From an uncultured Granulosicoccaceae bacterium (GTDB taxonomy: Bacteria > Pseudomonadota > Gammaproteobacteria > Granulosicoccales > Granulosicoccaceae), in the NCBI GenBank assembly GCA_938041955.1, contig CALISD010000061.1, positions 48,727 to 112,726 on the forward strand: a DNA stretch of 64,000 nt, given 5' to 3'. Numbering within the stretch: the first letter of the stretch is position 1; each line of letters opens with the position of its first letter. Made by a program: the position numbers and the translations under genes. The notes beneath the pieces are model-generated. The model saw only the letters and a list, made by a program, of their open reading frames with translations. It ran no database searches and had not been told where the DNA came from. Shown here one piece after another: positions 9,213 to 17,750 of this stretch.

Positions 9213-10901
9213 CTATTTGTTTTTCTTTACGTAACCGATAAACTCTACAACGTCATTGCTACCACAGGCAAACTCATCACTACTGAAAACCTGTGAACCA
9301 TTTGAGCAGGTAAACAATGGCACTCGGTCTGCTGCTGCAAATTCGTGAACATAACCTACCGGACCGAAAGACAACTTACCACCACAATACATATCAGTAC
9401 TAACGTACGAGCTTCCAGCGGCTTTGCACTCATAGGCCATATAAGTATTTTCTTCATAGTCGCGAAGTAGAAACCACTCGTTAACTACACCATATTCATT
9501 GCCAACCACTCTGGTTGAGGCGCGATAATCACCCGTGCTATTCGCAGAGCTGGTGAGTTTTGTATATGGAAGATTTTCAAAACCGCAATCCAGGTTATAA
9601 CGCTGGCCTTCTCGACCACTCATGTTTGCCCAGGTTTCCCATACTGGCTTGGCACTGCCATCAACACGACGCAATCCAAAAGCTGCACCACGCTCTGCTT
9701 CATAGGTGTTGTCTTGCATGCGATGATAAACGTAGCTCTCAATACCAGGTGTGCCCAGAACATTCCGATATGAGTTACAAACAGCAATGTCCTGGTTGTA
9801 TTCGTCTGACTGGCCATTTGAACTCACGCCGTTCTCTGTAAGATGTACTTCCCACGATTCCGGTTGAAAAGGAAACTCCTGACGCAACCAACCAGACAAT
9901 ACACCGATGTTTCCAAATGTTACTCGTGGCAAGTCATCGAAAGAAGATACCGCACTATCCAGACGCTTATGGTATGGGTGATACGCTACCCGCCACTTGC
10001 GGCCTTCAGCACGACTATGAACACCACGTAAAAACGTCTTTACTGAAATGATCGGGTTGCCGCCCGCCGGATCATCAAAGTTGGTATCAAACTGATGTGC
10101 AAAAGGCACAAGTACTTTTGCTGCAGGTTGAATCGCGGTAATGCGATCATAAGCGGCATTAAAGTTGGCTGAGTAATCTGCAATCCACTTTTCTGTATCA
10201 CAGGCTCTTTGCGGGCCACAATCTACTTTGTACCATTGGTTCATATTGACTTCGTTGTGAATAACAAAATCAACAACGCGACCATGACCGTTTAATCCGT
10301 TATAGCGCTGCGCAATCATTGCTGCAAAACGTGCGTAGTCATTCGGGTCACGGGCGGCACAGAATTTACCCAGCGCTTCTGTTGTTGCAGTACAAAGGTT
10401 GTTGTCACGAGCCCATGAAGGAACACCATATAAAACTGCCGTGACGTTTTTACCCTGACCTGACCAATATTGAATCATATGATCAAACGCCAGCTCTACA
10501 GTGAAACACTGCCCTTCAAACTTAATTTGCGACGGCGTGCAATTGGACGAAAGTGTTGGCTGCCAATTTTCCCATACCAGATTAGCGGCAACGCCCTCCG
10601 TGCCTGCATTCAACAATTCGCTGCGATCCCAGAAATCAGTAGTAATTGATTTGATGTCGAAGCCAGTTCGCGTCGGGTAGGGAAGACTGTTACCAAGATT
10701 TACAGGCTGCGGCAGGAACTCTACTTTTCGCTCTTCCTGCACAATGTACTGACCATCCTGCATCACACTCTGGACTTGTACCTGCGTTGCTGCCGGCACG
10801 TTATCTTGATTCTGCGACTGTAAGCCGTCAGAACCACATCCCCAAAGCAGGCTGATGCAGGAAAGTAATGAGAGGCGGAAAGTGGTGCTTTGCATTGACA
10901 A
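9213..10901 (-). CDS. Secreted lipoprotein, putative clan-A glycoside hydrolase
   Basis: A 562-residue lipoprotein: signal peptide ending LSLLSCISLLWGCG, with cysteine at about 22. A TIM-barrel-like region spans about 75-430. VDFVIHNEVNMNQWY (around residue 216) puts a glutamate after Asn at the place of the clan GH-A acid/base. WEVHLTENGVSS (around 355) puts a glutamate at the place of the nucleophile. The C-terminal 130 residues are cysteine-rich and contain GPVGYVHEF and FIGYV repeats like DUF5648-type modules. It resembles DUF5722 / GH39-GH5-like proteins but I cannot assign a family or substrate. The neighbouring gene at 11266-13842 is a clear paralogue. A 20-bp palindrome lies just upstream. 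Confidence 0.75.
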   Translation of the reverse strand: MSMQSTTFRLSLLSCISLLWGCGSDGLQSQNQDNVPAATQVQVQSVMQDGQYIVQEERKVEFLPQPVNLGNSLPYPTRTGFDIKSITTDFWDRSELLNAGTEGVAANLVWENWQPTLSSNCTPSQIKFEGQCFTVELAFDHMIQYWSGQGKNVTAVLYGVPSWARDNNLCTATTEALGKFCAARDPNDYARFAAMIAQRYNGLNGHGRVVDFVIHNEVNMNQWYKVDCGPQRACDTEKWIADYSANFNAAYDRITAIQPAAKVLVPFAHQFDTNFDDPAGGNPIISVKTFLRGVHSRAEGRKWRVAYHPYHKRLDSAVSSFDDLPRVTFGNIGVLSGWLRQEFPFQPESWEVHLTENGVSSNGQSDEYNQDIAVCNSYRNVLGTPGIESYVYHRMQDNTYEAERGAAFGLRRVDGSAKPVWETWANMSGREGQRYNLDCGFENLPYTKLTSSANSTGDYRASTRVVGNEYGVVNEWFLLRDYEENTYMAYECKAAGSSYVSTDMYCGGKLSFGPVGYVHEFAAADRVPLFTCSNGSQVFSSDEFACGSNDVVEFIGYVKKNK

Positions 10902-11265
10902 AATCTCTGTGCCGTAACGAGCAGCGATTGTGTCAAATTTGATACAACTGTAACGAGAACTATACTACTAAATGGCCAAAACCCGCTCTATTGTGTTGTA
11001 TGACTGTGAAATAGTCGTGGATAAAAGTTTGAAGCGGGTCACACCGGCGCAGCGGTATCGTTGGCGGTAGTTTCAGCCGAGGTGGGAATATGCGGGACTT
11101 GCCTGCTTGCATGCGTGCGCTGGCTAGAGTTAGCGTGACGTGGCCGCTGATATAGTATGGCTTTCGATTTTCGCGGCACTCACCTTGAGCACCGCGTCAT
11201 GTCGTTACTGGCGTAAACAAGCGAACAGCATTGCGCAAATGCTGATCTACAAAGTGTACCTGCAA
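10902..11265. other. Spacer between the two glycoside hydrolase-like genes
   Basis: A non-coding stretch of 364 bases. Its left end carries the palindromic putative operator at 10928-10947 belonging to the 562-residue gene. The remainder, which follows the stop of the paralogue, shows no gene, strong hairpin with T-run or repeat that I can recognise. Confidence 0.5.
10928..10947 (-). promoter_or_regulatory. 20-bp near-perfect palindrome, putative operator
   Basis: TTGTGTCAAATTTGATACAA is an inverted repeat with 10-base arms and a single mismatched pair, centred on AAATTT. It lies 27 bases upstream of the start codon of the glycoside hydrolase-like lipoprotein, the usual place for a repressor site. 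An A/T-rich TATAGT on the minus strand further upstream (about 10958-10963) could be a -10 element. No equivalent palindrome precedes the paralogue. The cognate regulator is not identifiable. Confidence 0.45.
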
Positions 11266-13842
11266 CTAATCGTTCGCCACTACAGAACAATTATCCAGTA
11301 ACCCCGTCCCGACACCAGACTGAAAAGTGACAACCGCATACACACTACCGGCCGGGGCCAGATCGGTGATGCTGTAGTTTTCATAGCGATTAGAATTTAC
11401 TACAAGCTCTGTTTCGGATAGCTTTTGAAAACTGTCGTTGGCGAAGCCGAACTTAATTGCCCCTACTCCCGGGCCACTGTGACGGGCCTCACAATTCACT
11501 GTGTAGTCCACACCCACGTCAATACCGATCTCTTGATATACGCAGTTGCCATCACCAATGCTGATCGCTCTTGAGGCATGATAAGCGTTATCAGAGAAAC
11601 CTGTTGAGCTGTCATTAGCGCACAGCTCCCAGTCTGTGAGGGAAGATTCAAAGCTACCGTTTTGAAGCAGGTTGTTGTCCTCTTCCGCCGCACCAATCAG
11701 TAACTCGCCGGTTTGCACAACCGAGCAGTGATCAGTAGAGGCGTTGGTTCTGGAAGACAGCACTACAGAAGCCCAGGTGGCGTTGTCAGCTATATTAAGA
11801 GGTATCGTGTAGGCATTACCGTTAGCGTTATGATTTACCTGAAATACACGCGAATAAGTATCATTGCCATAACTCAACGAAACCCCAGCGCTGCCATTGG
11901 ACAGATCCTGACCTTCGCACCTAAGTATATTCGTAAGGCCGGATGCAACATCAAAGCGCAAAAAGTTGCAGTTTTCTTCCGCGCTATCACTGCAGTCTCC
12001 CAGGCTATTTATCACCTGCTCCGGTGCCGATTGAATCGAGCTTTGGGGTGGGCTGTTTGCACTATAGTCGGTATCAAAGAAGGACAGGTCTCTTTGCGGA
12101 ACCGGTTGCTTTAACACCTTGGTCGCGTCAACAAAGCCGAGGAATGTAGAAACACCCGGTACTTCCAGCGGGTCCGTCGTAATGATGTAATCACTACCAC
12201 CAACGTTAATACTGTATAACGAGTGACGACTGGAGGCGGCATCGTTGAAGTCATAAATGTAGCCTACAGGGCCGAAATTTTGCTCCCCCCCGCAGCTGAG
12301 CTCACGAGAGATACGCGTGACATTCAAGCCGCTGACGTGACACTCATATAGCATTGTTGTGTTTGGCAGCTGCTCTCTAAGCAACAGGTAGCTCGCCTCC
12401 GCTGTGTACCCTGCTGGTGCTTGACGGGTAGACGCCCAGTGGCCAATTTCGGGGTGAACCGACCGTACAATACGCAGGTAAGGCAGATCTTCATATCCCG
12501 CTGCAAGTCGCGCCGGACTCTGTCGATAGCGGTTATTATTCGACCATGTATTCCAGGCTTGCTTCGGATCATCTTCAATGTCGTGAAGTCCTGGTTGAAA
12601 ATTGCCCTCCTGGTAGTGATCTCGCATTCGATGGTAGACATAATTAGTGATACCGGGCGTGCCGATCACGTTTCTGGTAGCCAGATTCATTTGTGTGTCT
12701 TGAAACGCTTCAGACGATGGAGCGCCGGCGTTCAAACCATTTTCAGTAAGATGGATATCCCAAGCGTGAGGTTTTGTCGGAAAGCGTTGGCGCAGATAAC
12801 CTGCAAGCAAGCCTAAGTTTCCGAATGTGACCTTAGGATAATCATACGGACTGAAGGTTGGATTGAAGAGATCACTCGGATAAGAATGGTAAGCAATTCG
12901 CCACTCTCGTGGTGACACCAGCGGATCAAGAGTTTCAATAAAGCGTTGTGCCGATGAAAAGCGTTTTGCATCGTAGTACTCTGTGCCAAAGTGATGATCA
13001 AAAGAGAAAAACACATGGGCTTTTGATTGCTCTTGCAGAATCCGGTCATACGCCATGTTGAAGATGGTTGCGTACGATTGAATTCTGTCTTCTACCTCAC
13101 ATGGATGTGCGGACACACCGCAACCCGGGTTGTACCAGTCAAGTGAATTGACTTCATTCTGAATAATGAAGTTTACGATCCGTCCGTTGCCATTGGCGCC
13201 GTTGTAGCGTTTCGCCAACATTCCGGCAAACCGGGCAAAGTCTTCCGGATTATCGGGGGCGATAAATTTCGGGTCCACCAGTTGCACACCGGCTACCTTT
13301 TGCGTATTGGCCTGGCGTGCCCAATCAGGCGTCGCAAACAGCACGGCCGTTACTTTTATGCCCCTTGAGGAATACCAGCGGATTTGCTTCTCCCGGACAG
13401 GGTCAATACGCCAGACCATACCGTCGTATTCAAAGGTGTTGGGATCACGCAGCGATAAATCCGGGCTGGGTTGCCAGGTGGACCACAGCTGGTTAAATAT
13501 CACACCACCCACTCCAGCGTTTACCAGCTGATCCCGGTTGCGCCACGCGTCAGGCCCAATGGCTTTAATATCGTGAGCATTGAATGGCGGGTAAGGCAGA
13601 TCTGCCGACTGCAGCGCGGCGCGGGCAGCAGCAGGTACGGCGGCGCCCGCTTCAGGTTGATACGGCTGATACGTGGCATTCAAGCCTGGAACATAAGAGA
13701 AGCCAGTGATCTGCTCAACGCTGTCGCTGCTCGAACCACAAGCTTGCAACAAGCACACAGACACCACACAAGCCGCAACACCCGTCAGTACCCGATGTAT
13801 CTTGTGAGAAATTATCCCGATTTCAGTCATTTTTGGCCGCAT
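11266..13842 (-). CDS. Large secreted lipoprotein, paralogue of the 562-residue glycoside hydrolase-like protein
   Basis: An 858-residue lipoprotein; its signal peptide ends VSVCLLQACGSS. Residues about 70-440 align with the neighbour: LPYP...DIKAIGPDAWRNRDQLVNAG, NFIIQNEVNSLDWY (candidate acid/base near 229), DIHLTENGLNAG (candidate nucleophile near 365) and TNYVYHRMRDH. A GPVGYIYDF/TFLGFV module follows. It then carries two extra regions: a beta-rich segment at about 610-700, and a C-terminal carbohydrate-binding-like jelly roll (about 715-858) starting NLLQNGSFESSLTDWELC, the usual opening of CBM4/CBM16/CBM22-like modules. This suggests a polysaccharide-active enzyme with substrate-binding appendages. 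M5 (13830) is an alternative start. Confidence 0.75.
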   Translation of the reverse strand: MRPKMTEIGIISHKIHRVLTGVAACVVSVCLLQACGSSSDSVEQITGFSYVPGLNATYQPYQPEAGAAVPAAARAALQSADLPYPPFNAHDIKAIGPDAWRNRDQLVNAGVGGVIFNQLWSTWQPSPDLSLRDPNTFEYDGMVWRIDPVREKQIRWYSSRGIKVTAVLFATPDWARQANTQKVAGVQLVDPKFIAPDNPEDFARFAGMLAKRYNGANGNGRIVNFIIQNEVNSLDWYNPGCGVSAHPCEVEDRIQSYATIFNMAYDRILQEQSKAHVFFSFDHHFGTEYYDAKRFSSAQRFIETLDPLVSPREWRIAYHSYPSDLFNPTFSPYDYPKVTFGNLGLLAGYLRQRFPTKPHAWDIHLTENGLNAGAPSSEAFQDTQMNLATRNVIGTPGITNYVYHRMRDHYQEGNFQPGLHDIEDDPKQAWNTWSNNNRYRQSPARLAAGYEDLPYLRIVRSVHPEIGHWASTRQAPAGYTAEASYLLLREQLPNTTMLYECHVSGLNVTRISRELSCGGEQNFGPVGYIYDFNDAASSRHSLYSINVGGSDYIITTDPLEVPGVSTFLGFVDATKVLKQPVPQRDLSFFDTDYSANSPPQSSIQSAPEQVINSLGDCSDSAEENCNFLRFDVASGLTNILRCEGQDLSNGSAGVSLSYGNDTYSRVFQVNHNANGNAYTIPLNIADNATWASVVLSSRTNASTDHCSVVQTGELLIGAAEEDNNLLQNGSFESSLTDWELCANDSSTGFSDNAYHASRAISIGDGNCVYQEIGIDVGVDYTVNCEARHSGPGVGAIKFGFANDSFQKLSETELVVNSNRYENYSITDLAPAGSVYAVVTFQSGVGTGLLDNCSVVAND

Positions 13843-14222
13843 GATGTCAATGAATCGACAAAGTAGTGTTAACGAATTTATATCGACAGAAAGCCGACTT
13901 TAGTGTTGAAACAACCTGTGTCGTGTCTCACAAAAAGCACACAATGTGAGCACCCATACCCGCTCGAGTTTCCCGAACACCATCACAAGCACACTTACAC
14001 AGGGTGATCGGCTCAGGTTTCGTGCCAGCGAAAGGGTCACACAACACGTTCCTGTCTATGCGCCCTGCTCGAAAAAGCGTGCTCCGGGACGGCCAATTCC
14101 AAACGGCAATGCTCATACAGCGCAAAGCGGTGGTTCTGCTGCCAAAGGTTGGTAAAATTCACATTCACGTACCAAGCTGACAACAGATCGTCTGTAAGTC
14201 GGCAACAATGGGCCCGCACGCC
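13843..14222. other. 380-bp divergent spacer
   Basis: The region separates the leftward 858-residue lipoprotein gene from rightward lpxO. Both promoters should be here, but I cannot pick a convincing -35/-10 pair. An inverted repeat TTGGTA-N15-TACCAA occurs at about 14149-14176, shortly before lpxO. No gene is supported. Confidence 0.35.
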
Positions 14223-15206
14223 ATGTCTACCCTGACTTTCACCCTGCTATTGCTGTTTGCATTCCCCGTCTGCTCTTTGGTTTACGTCTACCAGTTCCGT
14301 GGCACCGAGAGGTTTCACAGCCCAATCGAATACTTTCGTAAAGGCTGGCCAATATTTGCTCCACTGAACGTGTTGCTTTACAGCCTGTCCCGCAAAAAGG
14401 CGCGCAGCGCCATCATTGACCTAGACAAATATCCGGAACTCAAGGTACTTGAAGACAACTGGGAGATTTTGCGCGATGAAGCACTGGCACTGCATGCAAA
14501 CGGATACTTTGACGCTACCACCGATTCAGACAACCAAAGCTACTATGACGTGGGCTTTCGAACCTTCTACAAGTACGGTTGGAGCAAGTTCTATTTAAAA
14601 TGGTACGGCACAGTGCACAACTCTGCCGCCAGGCTTTGCCCGAAAACCACCGAATTAGTGGCGGGTATTAAATCGGTGAACGGTGCTATGTACACTGTGC
14701 TACCGCCAGGTTCAAAATTGACAAGACATCTCGACCCTATTGCCTGCTCACTCCGCTATCACCTTGGTCTTAGCACCCCGAACAACCAACAATGCTACAT
14801 AAGCGTAGACGGCAACGTAATCTCCTGGCGTGATGGTGAAGCGTTTATGTTTGATGAAACCTACCTTCACTTCGCCCACAATGACTCTGACCAGACTCGC
14901 ATCATCTTGATGTGTGACGTGGAACGTCCGATGTTTTTCGTTGGCCGGGTATTTAACTTCTTCTACAAGAAAATTTGCAGTCAACTACTGGTGCCCAATC
15001 TGGCAGAAGACAAAGCCGGCTTGTACAGCCGGTTGTTCTTCAAAGCCTCTCCGATCCTGGCGTCAGGAAAAGCATTAAAGACCACAAACAGACCTTTGTA
15101 TCTGCTCGTTAAATGGACACTTAACTTTGTGTTGTTGGCACTGCTCTTGTTGGTACTTGGGACAATCGCGTCTTTCGTGATCGGCCTTTTCAAAGCGGTA
15201 ATGTAA
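14223..15206 (+). CDS. lpxO: Lipid A hydroxylase LpxO-like aspartyl/asparaginyl beta-hydroxylase
   Basis: About 327 residues from the ATG at 14223 (an in-frame ATG at 14208 is less likely). An N-terminal TM segment is followed by a cytosolic Fe(II)/2OG domain. RHLDPIACSLRYHLGLS contains the HxD iron ligands, and FMFDETYLHFAHNDSDQTR contains the distal histidine and 2OG-binding arginine. CDVERPM also matches LpxO closely. LpxO 2-hydroxylates a secondary acyl chain of lipid A at the inner membrane. An additional hydrophobic hairpin occupies the last 40 residues (TLNFVLLALLLLVLGTIASF), so both ends are membrane-attached. Confidence 0.8.
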   Translation: MSTLTFTLLLLFAFPVCSLVYVYQFRGTERFHSPIEYFRKGWPIFAPLNVLLYSLSRKKARSAIIDLDKYPELKVLEDNWEILRDEALALHANGYFDATTDSDNQSYYDVGFRTFYKYGWSKFYLKWYGTVHNSAARLCPKTTELVAGIKSVNGAMYTVLPPGSKLTRHLDPIACSLRYHLGLSTPNNQQCYISVDGNVISWRDGEAFMFDETYLHFAHNDSDQTRIILMCDVERPMFFVGRVFNFFYKKICSQLLVPNLAEDKAGLYSRLFFKASPILASGKALKTTNRPLYLLVKWTLNFVLLALLLLVLGTIASFVIGLFKAVM

Positions 15207-15313
15207 ACGCAGGGTGTGACTGAATAATGACTCGACCTCTGCAATCTGTTTTCAGCAGCGAGTCAGTAACGCTGTGCAATACTCCGGGCCGTTCCCACAA
15301 CCTGGGTGAAGCC

Positions 15314-16069
15314 ATGAAGTTATCATCAAAGATTTATCGCCCGATTTTCGCTGCCCTTTTTCTGACCTGGCAGGTCAGCGCCTACGCGCTGCCAGCTAAA
15401 AGTGAAGTGCCTCCATTCGGTCAGAATGTTACAGCAAACGGTTACGCCAGATTGCCAACTCAGTCTGTTGTGAATTACACAGAAACCTATCTTGATAACC
15501 CGTTAGACAATACTATTCGCGCAAGTTATTGGTCAGGGAACCGGGAGCTAATCGCGTTTAAAAAGCTTATTTTCAACAGTGATTCAAATGTTCCCGAATA
15601 CTATGAATCAATTGACTACCGCCGATCAAAAGGCTATCGCGTTTCAGTCGACTCGAATGTCGCTAAAGTAGAAACAATTAAGCTCGGTAAAGACGGAACT
15701 GAGATAGTTACCAGAAATAAAAGTGTTGATGTCACTGACAAGACAGTCATCGATGCAGGTTTTCATCGCTTTGTCGTATCCAATTGGGATCGGCTGATGA
15801 GTGGTAGATCGGTAAAGGTAAAGTTTCTGCAAGTCGATAAAGCGCGGCTGGTACCACTAAAGATTAAAAAAACCCAATGCAATACTCCAGATACCGCATG
15901 TTACAAAATATCGCTGGACAACTTTCTATTACAAGGCGTCGTACCCGCCATCCAGTTAAAATACGACATCAGTACAAAGCGGCTGATCAGTTACGCCGGA
16001 ATTGGCCCTATCACACAGCTTAGCGGTAAGGGACTGCCAGTAGAAGTGCTCTACGAATACATTAACTAG
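15314..16069 (+). CDS. Exported protein of unknown function
   Basis: A 251-residue protein with a clear signal peptide (MKLSSKIYRPIFAALFLTWQ, then VSAYA as cleavage site), which decides the start at 15314 rather than the in-frame ATG at 15227. The mature part is beta-rich, with pairs of strands such as YYESIDYRRSKGYRVSVDS and VVPAIQLKYDISTKRLISYA. It holds two cysteines (TQCNTPDTACYKIS) likely forming a disulfide. I do not recognise the family; the profile fits a periplasmic or outer-membrane-associated protein. It lies 107 bases after lpxO in the same direction, so an envelope role is plausible but unproven. Confidence 0.75.
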   Translation: MKLSSKIYRPIFAALFLTWQVSAYALPAKSEVPPFGQNVTANGYARLPTQSVVNYTETYLDNPLDNTIRASYWSGNRELIAFKKLIFNSDSNVPEYYESIDYRRSKGYRVSVDSNVAKVETIKLGKDGTEIVTRNKSVDVTDKTVIDAGFHRFVVSNWDRLMSGRSVKVKFLQVDKARLVPLKIKKTQCNTPDTACYKISLDNFLLQGVVPAIQLKYDISTKRLISYAGIGPITQLSGKGLPVEVLYEYIN

Positions 16070-16111
16070 TGGGCTGTTTGGAAAGTTCGGTAACACTTTA
16101 TCTTCGCCACA

Positions 16112-16125
16112 GCCGCCATAGCGGC
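16112..16125. repeat. Short GC hairpin in convergent spacer, possible dispersed-repeat fragment
   Basis: GCCGC-CATA-GCGGC is a perfect 5-bp stem between convergent genes (16069 and 16198). There is no following T-run on either strand, so intrinsic termination is doubtful. The surrounding 110 bases recall repeated sequence seen in other gammaproteobacterial intergenic DNA, but there is no second copy in this window. Confidence 0.3.
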
Positions 16126-16197
16126 GTTGGAAAAATTCGACGTAGGCCCTCTATGTCTTTGTATAGAGCGTAACGAGTACCAAGAGGTGCTTGCCGT

Positions 16198-16848
16198 TTA
16201 TTGCCCCACACTCGGGCGCAATTTTAATGCGCCGACAAATGCCTGAGCTGCCGTGCCAATAGCGTCCACGCTTTTCCCCGGCTTATAAAGCGCCGAGCCT
16301 ATACCAAACCCGGTAGCGCCGGCTTCAAGATAGGTGGTCATGTTTGAGGGACTAATTCCACCGACAGGAAATAAGCTGGTATTCGCTGGCAATACTGCTC
16401 GCATAGCTTTTACCACGACAGGACTGACAAGCTCTGCCGGGAAGAGTTTTAACGCACTGGCGCCAGCGTCGAGAGCATTAAAAGCCTCAGTGGGTGTAGC
16501 TACACCGGGACAATAAATTCCTCCTCCCTGCTGTGCAGCGCGAGCAACATTGTCATTAAAGTTAGGCGCTATAATGAGCTTTGCGCCTGTGTCAAAGGTC
16601 TGGTTTACATCATCTACTGTTAGCACAGTGCCCGCACCGATTATTACGCTGTCACCGAATTCCCGCATAAGTAATTCAATGCTCTGAAACGGCCGGGGTG
16701 AATTTAAAGGCACCTCAATAGAAGTAAAACCTGCATCAACAAGGAACTGGCCTACGGCCAATACTTCATCAGGCTTCACACCCCGAAGTATGGCTATCAG
16801 TGGCATCTGCTTGATACAGGCTTCCCATAGTATATTCGCGTCTTTCAT
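16198..16848 (-). CDS. dgoA: 2-dehydro-3-deoxy-6-phosphogalactonate aldolase
   Basis: A class I KDPG/KDPGal aldolase of 216 residues. It cleaves 2-keto-3-deoxy-6-phosphogalactonate to pyruvate and glyceraldehyde 3-phosphate. MPLIAILRGVKPDE, FTSIEVPLNSPRPF (catalytic glutamate near 45), IGAGTVLTVDDV and ALKLFPAE (Schiff-base lysine near 134) match DgoA; the IEVPLNSP form separates it from Eda. The start chosen is the ATG at 16848, which overlaps the dgoK stop as TGATG; the frame opens 15 bases earlier at 16863. It is the last gene of the sugar-acid operon. Confidence 0.9.
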   Translation of the reverse strand: MKDANILWEACIKQMPLIAILRGVKPDEVLAVGQFLVDAGFTSIEVPLNSPRPFQSIELLMREFGDSVIIGAGTVLTVDDVNQTFDTGAKLIIAPNFNDNVARAAQQGGGIYCPGVATPTEAFNALDAGASALKLFPAELVSPVVVKAMRAVLPANTSLFPVGGISPSNMTTYLEAGATGFGIGSALYKPGKSVDAIGTAAQAFVGALKLRPSVGQ

Positions 16849-17750
16849 CACTTGTTTGCACACTGTTTGATCAACCTTGAAAACCCTTCTGCGGCAGATG
16901 GGGTAGCTTCTGATTCCGCCGCAATCGAAACTGCGTTAAATGCACACAAATAGCTCTTCACTAACGTCTCAGAGCCCACCAACATCACCGGATTGGCGTT
17001 TATCATTGCGTCCATTTCACTAATCTCATTGCCTATTAACAGGCCAGATAAATAAGAGTGTGCAGCATTTGCGTCCAGCTGCTCCAGTAACACTGATGAT
17101 CGAGCTGAGAATAGTCGCGTGACGATATTAGCACTGGCGTACCCTTCATTTACTCCTTCAACAAAACTACTCTCAATCCACTCTTCAGAAGTTGCTAGCG
17201 CTCCCACCAGCGACTGATTACGCAGCAGATCAAACAATTCACCGGTAATAACCGTCTTAAATTCTTTTAAAACGCCCTGACTCAAGCTTGCCCACTTCGA
17301 GTGCGTACCCGGTAGAACCACCACTTGTTCATCATGATTGAGCGCGCCGTATAACTGCAACTCTTCACCACGCATCACGTCTGCTGCAGGCGTTCGCATA
17401 CACACACCCGGTAAAAACAATGCCCTGATTTTACTGCTCAGTGTATGACGTACAGCATTGTCGTACAGGCGTTCAAGTTGCACCGGGCACTCCAGATACG
17501 GAGTTTCTATCCATCCGTTACGACTAGTGATCATGCCTGAAAACAACACCTCATCACCAGGCCCAAGCCAGTGGCCTATAGTAGCCTGCAAAACGGCTTC
17601 GAAATTTTGGTCAACGACTGTTTTAATTCCTGCCGATGCACTGATCGTCTCTAGTACACCACCCGTGTCATCAAACCGGTACGCACGAAACGAAGTGGAA
17701 CCCCAATCTACACCCGCTTTAATGGCTGTCTTGCGATCTGCCGTACTCAC
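16848..17750 (-). CDS. dgoK: 2-dehydro-3-deoxygalactonokinase
   Basis: A 300-residue DgoK-family kinase that phosphorylates 2-keto-3-deoxygalactonate at O6. The N-terminal AGVDWGSTSFRAYRFD is the phosphate-1 loop of the ASKHA fold. LPGTHSKWASL and FKTVITGELFDLL match the conserved DgoK substrate and nucleotide regions, and a C-terminal LVGSETLVKSYL segment resembles the adenosine motif. It starts at GTG, overlapping the upstream enolase-superfamily gene stop by 4 bases (GTGA), so translation is coupled. With DgoA it converts KDGal to central metabolites. Confidence 0.9.
   Translation of the reverse strand: MSTADRKTAIKAGVDWGSTSFRAYRFDDTGGVLETISASAGIKTVVDQNFEAVLQATIGHWLGPGDEVLFSGMITSRNGWIETPYLECPVQLERLYDNAVRHTLSSKIRALFLPGVCMRTPAADVMRGEELQLYGALNHDEQVVVLPGTHSKWASLSQGVLKEFKTVITGELFDLLRNQSLVGALATSEEWIESSFVEGVNEGYASANIVTRLFSARSSVLLEQLDANAAHSYLSGLLIGNEISEMDAMINANPVMLVGSETLVKSYLCAFNAVSIAAESEATPSAAEGFSRLIKQCANK

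Noticed and set aside
12421..12816. 131-residue plus-strand frame opposite the large lipoprotein gene
   Set aside because: Antisense shadow of a gene whose motifs are convincing; composition is not protein-like.
16070..16197. Hairpin GCCGC-CATA-GCGGC as a bidirectional terminator of convergent genes
   Set aside because: No T-run follows the stem on either strand. Kept as a low-confidence repeat instead.
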